Below, in pieces: positions 6,777 to 12,395 of a DNA stretch of 12,395 bases. How positions within the stretch are numbered: the stretch's first letter is position 1; every line of letters starts with the position of its first letter. The notes below the pieces were generated by a model. It had not been told where the DNA came from. It made no database searches and was given only the letters and a program-made list of their open reading frames with translations. The DNA is taken from contig JAURMJ010000311.1 in assembly GCA_030830765.1 (NCBI GenBank), positions 1-12,395 of the forward strand, in the 5' to 3' direction. A program made the position numbers and the translations under genes. This stretch comes from Quisquiliibacterium sp. (GTDB taxonomy: Bacteria; Pseudomonadota; Gammaproteobacteria; Burkholderiales; Burkholderiaceae_E).

Positions 6777-7203
6777 GAATGTTCCAAAATAATCAGTAGG
6801 CGTGAAGCGGAGCGCGAGTCGGAGTCCCGGGTGTTCGGGTGATCTCTCGGAAGACGATATTGTGCCGCAAGGTAACGATTCAATGATGCACTGCACCACC
6901 TGACAATAGGCTGTTCAAGCTTTGAAAACCTGCGATCGCGGTCGATCAGTGATCTTGAAGCAGACCTGAAAACTCGGGGTTTACGGCAAATTCCCGAGAG
7001 ATTGCCCAGTCTGGAGCTTGTCAATCGATCCTGTGTCGTTGACTTGTCCATTTGAATAGTCCTCGCGCTTTGGCTTGACAGAGGAATCAGGCCTAGTTGC
7101 CTGCGGGCCTCGCCGGTCTTGGAGATGGTGCAGTGAAAAGCGGGGCTCGACCTGTTGCAGGCAGACTGGCAAGCTCGCAGGCTTGTTGCTGACGGAGAAC
7201 CCG
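6777..7203. promoter_or_regulatory. Divergent intergenic region between the DUF2322-like gene and the CoA-transferase operon
   Basis: These ~427 nt separate two divergent transcription units and must hold promoters for both. I see no convincing gene. TTGACA at 7075-7080 and TTGACT at 7039-7044 look like -35 elements on the plus strand, but neither has a good -10 at 16-18 nt. A palindrome, TTCAA-GCT-TTGAA (6914-6926), lies near mid-region and could be an operator. A hairpin CAAGC-TCGCAG-GCTTG (7170-7185) ends 8 nt before the GGAG ribosome site of the CoA transferase gene and might affect its translation. Confidence 0.4.
6914..6926. promoter_or_regulatory. Palindrome TTCAA-N3-TTGAA, candidate operator
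   Basis: A perfect 5-bp inverted repeat with a 3-nt centre lies in the divergent region upstream of both the DUF2322/cyanophycinase group and the CoA-transferase operon. Its size suits a dimeric regulator, but no regulator gene is nearby and an element this short can occur by chance. Confidence 0.2.
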
Positions 7204-8424
7204 ATGACGGATTCCACTGGCGCCGATGCATCGATTCGCCCGATGTCTGGCGTACGCATCCTCGACATGGCCACGGTGCTTGCCGCTCCGATGGGGGCCA
7301 CGCTGTGTGCCGATCTTGGCGCAGAGGTCGTCAAGATGGAGTTGCCTGACGGCAGCGATCCCTTGCGCGGCCTGGCTCCGGTTGAGGGACAGCACGCCTT
7401 GTTCTGGAAGGTTGTGAATCGCGGGAAGGCTGGGATCTCTCTGGATGTACGCAAGCCTGCCGGGCGTGAATTGTTCCTGAAGCTGATTCGTGATTTTGAT
7501 GTGCTGGTTGAAAACTTTCGGCCGGGAACGCTCGATCGCTGGGGCCTGAGCCTGGAGACTTTGCATCAGGTCAATCCGCGCCTGGTTGTCGTGCGCATGA
7601 CTGGTTTTGGCCAGGACGGCCCGGCCAGTACCCGTCCAGGCTTTGCGCGCATCTTTGAGGCGATGTCGGGGTTCACGATGCTTTCCGGTGAGCTCGGGGG
7701 CACGCCGCTGCATATGAATTACCCGGTCGGCGATGTGATCGCGGCAAGCTTCACGGCCTTTTCCATTGCTGCTGCGATGGTCCGCATGCGTGCGGATCCT
7801 GCGGCTGCCGGGTTTGAGCTGGATGTCGCCGCGACCGAAGCTTTGTTTCGCCTGCTCGATGGCCTGCCGGTCGAGTACGAGCGCCTTGGAACAGTCCGTA
7901 GGCCAGTCGGCAATCTGGCCAGCTACACGGCTCCTTCGAGCATGTACCGGACCCGCGATGGGGTCCATGTGTCGATGGTGGCTTCTTCGAATCCGATCTT
8001 TGCCAGACTCGTTCAGGCGGTCGGTGATCCGCGCTTGTCCAGTGATCCGGCGTTCGCGTCGATGCAGGCGCGGATCCAGCATTACCGTGAACTCAACGAG
8101 ATCCTGGTGGCCTGGTTCGCCTCGCATGACTACGCACAGATCGAATCAGCGTTGAGCGAAGCGCAGGTTCCTTTCATGCGGGTACAGTCAATTGCGGACA
8201 TCGAGAAGGATCCGCATTTCATCGCGCGTGAATCAATTGTTCGGTTGCCTGATCCGGAGCTGGGCAGCCTGCCGGCGCCAGCCGCTGTGCCTCGGGTGAT
8301 GGGGCAGCCATGGCCGATTCCGCGAACCGGGCCCGCGGTCGGTGAGCACAACAAAGAAGTTTTCGGGCGCCTTGGCGTCAGTGATGAGGAACTGGCGCAG
8401 ATGCGCCGTGATGGAGTGATCTGA
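7204..8424 (+). CDS. CaiB/BaiF family (class III) CoA transferase
   Basis: The 406-residue cytoplasmic enzyme is expected to move CoA from an acyl-CoA donor to a free organic acid. Family features are the opening GVRILDMATVLAAPMGATLCADLGAEVVKME (~16-46), RGKAGISLD (~73-81), LVENFRPGTLDRWGLS (~101-116) and RMTGFGQDGP (~131-140). PVGDVIAASFTAF (~174-186) supplies the likely catalytic Asp at 177, which forms the acyl anhydride in formyl-CoA transferase. Length matches the family (~400). The ATG at 7204 has GGAG at 7194-7197, 6 nt upstream; upstream in-frame codons lack one. The next gene starts 1 nt after the stop, so this leads a tight operon. Placement before a reductase and an acyl-CoA dehydrogenase suggests substrate activation. 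The acid and CoA donor are unknown. Confidence 0.92.
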   Translation: MTDSTGADASIRPMSGVRILDMATVLAAPMGATLCADLGAEVVKMELPDGSDPLRGLAPVEGQHALFWKVVNRGKAGISLDVRKPAGRELFLKLIRDFDVLVENFRPGTLDRWGLSLETLHQVNPRLVVVRMTGFGQDGPASTRPGFARIFEAMSGFTMLSGELGGTPLHMNYPVGDVIAASFTAFSIAAAMVRMRADPAAAGFELDVAATEALFRLLDGLPVEYERLGTVRRPVGNLASYTAPSSMYRTRDGVHVSMVASSNPIFARLVQAVGDPRLSSDPAFASMQARIQHYRELNEILVAWFASHDYAQIESALSEAQVPFMRVQSIADIEKDPHFIARESIVRLPDPELGSLPAPAAVPRVMGQPWPIPRTGPAVGEHNKEVFGRLGVSDEELAQMRRDGVI

Positions 8425-8425
8425 A

Positions 8426-9409
8426 ATGCAGACTGAATATCGCAGCTGGCGGGTCTTTGAGGAGGCCGGTAATGTGCAGTGTCGTCAGGTGAAGCGTCCC
8501 CTGGATGAGCTCAGGAAGGCCGGTGGCGTTCTGGTGCGTGGTGTCTACTCAGGGGTCAATTTCAAGGATGCACTGACGGCACTGAATCGCGCCAAGATCG
8601 TGCGTCGTTTCCCCTGCATTGTCGGCATCGAATTGGTCGGGATCGTCGAGCAGTCCGATGATCCGCGGTTCTCGCCTGGCGATCCTGTGATCGCGCATGG
8701 CTTTGGCATGGGGGCCGAAGGCAATGGGGGATTCACCGAGTGGCTGTCCTTGCCCGCCGATCAGCTGGTACGCATTCCGAGCGGCCTGACGCTGGAAGAG
8801 GCCGGTGTCATCGGGGTCGCCGGTTATACGGCGGCGCTGGCGATTGATGCTATGCAAGTCAATGGATTGACTTTGGAGCGCGGTCCGGTTGCGGTCAATG
8901 GCGCAACCGGGGGCGTCGCCACGCTGGCGATCGATATGCTTGCCGGCGCCGGTTACGAAGTGCACGCAATCAGTCGCAAGCCGGATGACGGGCTGTTGCG
9001 CGATCTGGGGGCACGAGAGATTCATCTCCCCCCTGAAACTGGTAAACGTCCGCTCGAAACCGCACGCTGGGCCGGTGCGGTCGACTCGTTGGGCGGTGCC
9101 GCACTTGATGAACTGCTGCGCACGATGCGACAGGACGGGATTGTTGCCGCGTTCGGCAATGCGATGGGGAATGGGCTCGATACCTCGGTGCTGCCGTTCA
9201 TTCTGCGCGGGGTGCGGCTGCTGGGAATCAATGCGAACAGCCCAATGCCATTGCGCGAGCGGATTTGGGGACGTATTGCATCTGACCTCAAACCTCAGCG
9301 CACCAGCCGGATTGCCCGCTATGTCGGTCTGGACGATCTGGAGCAGGTGTTTCAGACGCTGATTGAGGGGCAGGGCCGTGGACGCTTCATCGTGGATTTG
9401 CGCCGATGA
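8426..9409 (+). CDS. YhdH/AcuI-type NAD(P)H-dependent quinone oxidoreductase-like enzyme
   Basis: The 327-residue enzyme is a zinc-free medium-chain dehydrogenase/reductase of the YhdH/YhfP group, which includes the acryloyl-CoA reductase AcuI. Diagnostic parts are GVNFKDALTALNRAKIVRRF (~43-62), the region GIELVGIVEQSDDPRFSPGD (~67-86), and HGFGMGAEGNGGFTEW (~91-106) in place of zinc ligands. VIGVAGYTAALAI (~128-140) and the nucleotide-binding NGATGGVATLAI (~158-169) complete it. In this family the reaction is reduction of a C=C bond conjugated to a carbonyl or CoA thioester. It starts 1 nt after the CoA transferase stop and overlaps the acyl-CoA dehydrogenase by 4 nt (ATGA), so the three genes are surely co-translated. 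An enoyl-CoA reductase role is inferred from the neighbours. Confidence 0.9.
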   Translation: MQTEYRSWRVFEEAGNVQCRQVKRPLDELRKAGGVLVRGVYSGVNFKDALTALNRAKIVRRFPCIVGIELVGIVEQSDDPRFSPGDPVIAHGFGMGAEGNGGFTEWLSLPADQLVRIPSGLTLEEAGVIGVAGYTAALAIDAMQVNGLTLERGPVAVNGATGGVATLAIDMLAGAGYEVHAISRKPDDGLLRDLGAREIHLPPETGKRPLETARWAGAVDSLGGAALDELLRTMRQDGIVAAFGNAMGNGLDTSVLPFILRGVRLLGINANSPMPLRERIWGRIASDLKPQRTSRIARYVGLDDLEQVFQTLIEGQGRGRFIVDLRR

Positions 9410-10608
9410 GCAGGCTTGGTGCGGGTCACAGCGACTCGCCGATCAATCTGCAGACTTTGTGTGAACGGGTTCGGGCATTCATTGATGAGTGTGCGATTCC
9501 GCTTGAGGACATGTCCCGGGCGCATGACATCGAGTGGCTCGATGACGTGACAAAGACTTTGCGAGCGCAGGCGCAGGAACGCGGTCTTGTCTTGCCGCAA
9601 CTGCCGCGAGACCGTGGTGGACTTGGGCTGACCTGGGTGGAATGCGTCAGCGTCTTTGCCGAAGCCGGTCGCAGTTTCCTGGGGGCCGGGGCTCTGGGTT
9701 GTGCCGCACCGGATCAGCCAAACGTCGATACCTTGCTGCGCATCGCCACGCCGCAACAGCAGGCGCGCTGGCTCGATCCAATGCTTGCCGGGCAGATACG
9801 CTCGGCATTTTCGATGACCGAGCCTGCGCCCGGTGTTGGATCCGATCCACGAATGATCATGACGACGGCACGTCGCGGTCGCGGCTCGTCAGGCGAGCCC
9901 GGCTGGATTCTGGACGGCCATAAATGGTTCAGTTCGGGCGCAAGCGGCGCCGCATTTTCAATGGTTGTTGCGCGCAGCGACGAAGGCGTCAGCTGGTTCA
10001 TTGTGCCGACCGACAATCCAGGGTTTCAGCTTTTGCGCAGTGTGCCCTCGATCGATCCGTTCGCCCATGGCGGTCACGGAGAAGTGCTCCTGAAGGACTG
10101 CTTTGTGCCTGATGACTGCCTGCTCGGCGAGCCGGGCAAGGGACTGGAATACGCCCAGCTTCGGCTCGAAGGGGCACGCCTGTTTCATTGCATGCGCGGG
10201 CTCGGTCTTGCATCGCGCGCAATGGATATCGCTCAGCAGTACGCGCTGTCTCGCAAGTCATTCGGTGCCGCCTTGTTCGAGCATCAGCAGGTCCAGGCGA
10301 TGGTTGCTGATTCGCATATCGACCTGTACGCCGCGAGGCTGATGACGATGGACGTTGCTCGGCGTTTGGATGCAGGCGATTCAATCCGCCACGAGTCTTC
10401 GATGGCCAAGGTCTTTGTCAGCGAGGCCTTGTGTCGTGTCGCTGATCGTGCAGCGCAGCTGACGGGCGCGCTGGGGATGAGTGATGATGCACCGATTGCG
10501 ATGATCAATCGCAAGCTTCGTCCATTCCGAATCTACGACGGCGCGTCCGAGGTGCACCGCGCAGCAATCGGCAAGCGGATCTTTCAGAGACAGGCGCGCG
10601 GTGAGTGA
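9406..10608 (+). CDS. Acyl-CoA dehydrogenase with Asp at the usual catalytic Glu position
   Basis: The 400-residue flavoenzyme should introduce a C=C bond alpha-beta to a CoA thioester and pass electrons to ETF. Domains are an N-terminal helical part (~10-130), a middle beta domain with FSMTEPAPGVGSDP (135-148) and GHKWFSSGASGA (171-182), and a C-terminal helical domain with SRKSFGAALFEHQQVQ (282-297). The C-terminal IYDGASEVHR has Asp378 where most members have Glu (YEGT in MCAD). An ADG-PDEVH pattern with Asp is known from the ACAD10/11 branch, so the enzyme may belong there and need not be inactive. No substitute Glu of the isovaleryl-CoA type is evident in helix G (RLEGARLFH). Its ATG overlaps the preceding stop by 4 nt. 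Chain-length or substrate preference cannot be read. Confidence 0.92.
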   Translation: MSRLGAGHSDSPINLQTLCERVRAFIDECAIPLEDMSRAHDIEWLDDVTKTLRAQAQERGLVLPQLPRDRGGLGLTWVECVSVFAEAGRSFLGAGALGCAAPDQPNVDTLLRIATPQQQARWLDPMLAGQIRSAFSMTEPAPGVGSDPRMIMTTARRGRGSSGEPGWILDGHKWFSSGASGAAFSMVVARSDEGVSWFIVPTDNPGFQLLRSVPSIDPFAHGGHGEVLLKDCFVPDDCLLGEPGKGLEYAQLRLEGARLFHCMRGLGLASRAMDIAQQYALSRKSFGAALFEHQQVQAMVADSHIDLYAARLMTMDVARRLDAGDSIRHESSMAKVFVSEALCRVADRAAQLTGALGMSDDAPIAMINRKLRPFRIYDGASEVHRAAIGKRIFQRQARGE

Positions 10609-10717
10609 ATTTCCGGGGGCAGTGGCTCGCTGACTTTTCCTCCAAAGCCCCGGCGATCTGCCTGCAGATTAAGACCCAATGCAACGATTCGACTCACCTA
10701 CTCGACAAAAGGACAGG
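10609..10717. other. Gap between the acyl-CoA dehydrogenase and MDR genes, with weak hairpins
   Basis: This 109-nt gap breaks the tight packing of the first three operon genes. CCGGGGGC at ~10613-10620 can pair imperfectly with GCCCCGG at ~10647-10653, with one bulged G and a long loop. ATCTG (10656-10660) pairs with CAGAT (10665-10669) around CCTG. Neither is followed by a T-run. A weak terminator or an internal promoter could lie here, so the last genes may be only partly co-transcribed with the first three. Confidence 0.3.
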
Positions 10718-11737
10718 ATGACGATGGCAAATATGCAGCTGATCGAGGCGCGCAACTTTTCGATTGATGGTCTTGAATTGACGCAACGGCCCATTCCCGA
10801 ACCTCGGCGGGGCGAGCTGCTGATCAGACTACGCTCGGTCAGCCTGAACTATCGCGATCTGGTGGTTTTGTCCGGAACCTACATGCCGGATCTGCAACTG
10901 CCTTATGTGCCTTGCTCGGATGCCTGCGGCGTAATCGAGGCAATCGGCGAAGGGGTCACCGGACATCGCGCAGGAGATCGTGTGATTCCCTGTTATATCC
11001 AGGGCTGGCGCGACGGCGCACTGACTGCCGCTCAACGCTATGGCAGCACCTTGGGTGGCCCATTACCAGGTGTGCTTGCGCAGTACATCTGCGTGCCGGC
11101 CGATGAGGTCGTGGCCGCACCTGCAAGCCTTGATGACGCGCAGTGCAGCACCTTGCCGATTGCTGCGGTGACTGCCTGGAATGCGCTGATGCGCGGTGGC
11201 ATCCGGGCTGGCAGTCGCGTGCTGGTGCAAGGTACCGGTGGAGTCGCCCTGTTTGCACTTCAGTTTGCCAAGGCGATGGGGGCGCAGGTGATTGCGCTGA
11301 CCTCCACCGATGAGAAGGCACAGAGGCTTCTCGCCCTGGGAGCAGATCGGGTGATCAATTATCGCCAGACGCCAGCCTGGGCAGACGCTGTGCGCGCGGC
11401 CAGCGACGGGCAGGGCGCCGATATCATCATTGAAACCACTGGCTCAACGCTGCAGCAGTCGATTGCCGCGGCAGCGTTTGGCGGTTTTATCGGACTGGTC
11501 GGCTTTGTCGGAGGCTATGAAAGCCAGCTCAATGTTCGTCAGCTGATCGGTCCAATGCTCCGGATTGAAGGCATTGTCGTCGGGTCGAGACGGGCACTGC
11601 AGGATCTGCTGCTGGCGATGGCGCAGAATCAGATCGAGCCCGTAATCGACAGTCGCTTTGCGCTTGCCGATGCCGCCGATGCCTTCAGACGCCTGCAAAG
11701 TGGTCAGCATGTCGGCAAGATCGTCGTTGAACTTTGA
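10718..11737 (+). CDS. Zinc-independent medium-chain alcohol dehydrogenase / quinone reductase family oxidoreductase
   Basis: The predicted 339-residue NAD(P)-dependent oxidoreductase has the MDR fold. The GroES-like half includes VSLNYRDLVVLSGTY (~41-55) and PYVPCSDACGVIEAIGEGV (~62-80), then GDRVIPCYIQGWRDG (~86-100). LPGVLAQYICVP follows at ~116-127, and the Rossmann half opens with RVLVQGTGGVALFALQFAKAMGA (~167-189). The catalytic zinc ligands and structural Cys cluster of true alcohol dehydrogenases are absent, which fits the quinone oxidoreductase-like branch. The ATG at 10718 has AAAAGGAC 5-6 nt upstream. Another ATG two codons later (10724) has AGGA before it, and both are plausible. 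An in-frame ATG at 10679 has no ribosome site. It lies 109 nt downstream of the acyl-CoA dehydrogenase gene and 26 nt before the thiamine-binding protein gene. The substrate is unknown. Confidence 0.88.
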   Translation: MTMANMQLIEARNFSIDGLELTQRPIPEPRRGELLIRLRSVSLNYRDLVVLSGTYMPDLQLPYVPCSDACGVIEAIGEGVTGHRAGDRVIPCYIQGWRDGALTAAQRYGSTLGGPLPGVLAQYICVPADEVVAAPASLDDAQCSTLPIAAVTAWNALMRGGIRAGSRVLVQGTGGVALFALQFAKAMGAQVIALTSTDEKAQRLLALGADRVINYRQTPAWADAVRAASDGQGADIIIETTGSTLQQSIAAAAFGGFIGLVGFVGGYESQLNVRQLIGPMLRIEGIVVGSRRALQDLLLAMAQNQIEPVIDSRFALADAADAFRRLQSGQHVGKIVVEL

Positions 11738-11763
11738 ACACACAGCAAAGCAAGGAGTCCGTC

Positions 11764-12072
11764 ATGGTGTTACTCGAATTTTCAATGTCGCCGATGTCAC
11801 AGGGCGAGAGTGTCAGCAAATATGTGGCCCGCTCGCTTGACATCATCGATCGCAGTGGTCTGCCGTACCGGCTCACGCCGATGGGTACGATCATCGAGGG
11901 CGAGTGGGATGAAGTCATGGCCGTAGTTGATCAGTGCTTCAAGCTGATGAGCTCCGATTGCAGCCGGGTCAGCACCACGATTCGTGTCGATTATCGGCAA
12001 GGGCGCAGTGGTGCGCTTGACGGGAAGGTAGCCGCGGTCGAGGAGAAGCTCGGACGCAAACTGCGGACCTGA
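11764..12072 (+). CDS. MTH1187-family thiamine-binding protein (UPF0045/COG0011 type)
   Basis: The 102-residue protein matches the small ferredoxin-like family of MTH1187 and YkoF. Family features are LEFSMSPMSQGESVSKYVA (~4-22), a central YRLTPMGTIIEGEWDEVMAVV (~35-55) and RVSTTIRVDYR (~68-78). Members bind thiamine or related ligands and commonly assemble as tetramers; their exact role is unclear. It has no signal peptide, so it should be cytoplasmic. The ATG at 11764 has a strong AAGGAG at 11752-11757 with 6-nt spacing. It starts 26 nt after the MDR stop and 48 nt before the next gene, on the same strand. A thiamine-binding protein would fit a pathway with a TPP-dependent enzyme, but none is visible here. 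Confidence 0.85.
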   Translation: MVLLEFSMSPMSQGESVSKYVARSLDIIDRSGLPYRLTPMGTIIEGEWDEVMAVVDQCFKLMSSDCSRVSTTIRVDYRQGRSGALDGKVAAVEEKLGRKLRT

Positions 12073-12120
12073 TTCGCGGCGACATTCGCCAGATCGGATG
12101 CCATCAACAAGGCAGTTACG

Positions 12121-12395
12121 ATGAATTCGCCCCGCCCGCTGGTTGTCCTGACCGATCCGATCCATCCGAAGGCGCATGCGCTGCTGCTGCAGCATTGTGA
12201 GGTCATTGTGGCCAGCGAGGCTGCGCCGCGCACACTGCATCAGTTGATGCGAGAGGCCGATGGTCTGGTCGTGCGCAGCAAATTGCCGCCCGGGATTTTC
12301 GACGAAGCGCCCAGGCTGCGGGCCGTTGTACGCCATGGTGTGGGACTGGACTCGATCCCGGTCGAGATTGCCACTGCAAAAGGCATCCCGGTCGC
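12121..12395 (+). CDS. D-isomer-specific 2-hydroxyacid dehydrogenase, phosphoglycerate dehydrogenase-like (partial, cut by right edge)
   Basis: The visible 91 residues begin MNSPRPLVVLTDPIHPKA and run open to the window edge. The pattern ADGLVVRSKLPPGIFDEAP followed by RLRAVVRHGVGLDSIPVE (~70-86) and IATAKGIPV is the N-terminal catalytic-domain signature of phosphoglycerate dehydrogenase-like and other D-2-hydroxyacid dehydrogenases. These enzymes interconvert 2-oxoacids and D-2-hydroxyacids with NAD(P)H. The catalytic Arg, Glu and His and the Rossmann motif lie beyond the edge and cannot be checked. AAGG at 12109-12112 lies 8 nt before the ATG. It follows the thiamine-binding gene by 48 nt and probably belongs to the same unit. 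Confidence 0.85.
   Translation, partial: MNSPRPLVVLTDPIHPKAHALLLQHCEVIVASEAAPRTLHQLMREADGLVVRSKLPPGIFDEAPRLRAVVRHGVGLDSIPVEIATAKGIPV

Noticed and set aside
6932..6939. GCGATCGC palindrome resembling the cyanobacterial HIP1 element
   Set aside because: I noticed only this single copy, and an 8-mer like this is expected by chance in GC-rich DNA.
7075..7103. TTGACA as a promoter for the CoA transferase operon
   Set aside because: No acceptable -10 lies 16-18 nt downstream (the bases there are around TTGCCTGC), so I mention it only within the regulatory region.
7093..8127. 344-residue minus-strand open frame opposite the CoA transferase gene
   Set aside because: It is a by-product of GC-rich codon use in the CoA transferase gene. 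The translation is Arg/His/Gln-rich and unlike any family I know.
11797..12336. 179-residue minus-strand open frame across the thiamine-binding and hydroxyacid dehydrogenase genes
   Set aside because: It crosses two well-supported plus-strand genes and the gap between them, and has no protein-family pattern.
1..12395. CRISPR array, insertion sequence, attachment site, tRNA or rRNA
   Set aside because: I saw no regularly spaced repeats, transposase-like protein, terminal inverted repeats or cloverleaf-like sequence. The only tandem repeats are the short in-frame coding ones.

Overview
The window looks like chromosome from a betaproteobacterium, probably Burkholderiales and perhaps near Alcaligenaceae. 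This rests on the GC-rich coding style, the gene families (PhnD-type binding protein, TtuC-type tartrate dehydrogenase, CaiB/BaiF CoA transferase, a DUF2322-like protein) and tight ATGA/GTGA operon overlaps. The taxon is an inference. I see no insertion sequence, phage gene, tRNA, rRNA or CRISPR array.

Layout. Positions 1-100 are mostly non-coding and hold a GC-rich inverted repeat after a minus-strand gene. That gene (101-1084) is an RluF-like rRNA pseudouridine synthase with a long disordered N-terminal tail built partly from 21-nt repeats. A ~390 bp divergent region follows. A plus-strand pair comes next: a secreted PhnD-like periplasmic binding protein (1476-2396) overlapping by 4 nt a membrane hybrid histidine kinase with HAMP, HisKA, ATPase and receiver domains (2393-4363). 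There is no transporter between or beside them in the window, so the binding protein probably senses for the kinase. A hairpin at 4357-4379 separates this pair from a convergent minus-strand cluster.

The minus-strand cluster, in transcription order, is a DUF2322-like small protein (6776-6462), an exported cyanophycinase with all recognisable active-site and pocket residues (6400-5471), and a tartrate/D-malate dehydrogenase (5456-4389) starting 14 nt after the cyanophycinase stop. It could link hydrolysis of extracellular Asp-Arg polymer with C4-acid oxidation, but that link is an inference.

After a ~427 bp divergent region, a plus-strand series runs to the right edge. It consists of a CaiB/BaiF CoA transferase (7204-8424), a YhdH/AcuI-type reductase (8426-9409), an acyl-CoA dehydrogenase with Asp at the usual catalytic Glu position (9406-10608), a zinc-independent MDR oxidoreductase (10718-11737), an MTH1187-type thiamine-binding protein (11764-12072) and the start of a D-2-hydroxyacid dehydrogenase (12121 to the edge). 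The first three are almost certainly one transcript. Together they suggest catabolism of an organic acid: activation by CoA transfer, dehydrogenation or enoyl reduction, and later redox steps. The substrate cannot be read from the sequence.

The most interesting points are the stand-alone binding-protein/kinase sensor pair, the exported cyanophycinase beside a C4-acid dehydrogenase, and the unassigned CoA-thioester cassette.
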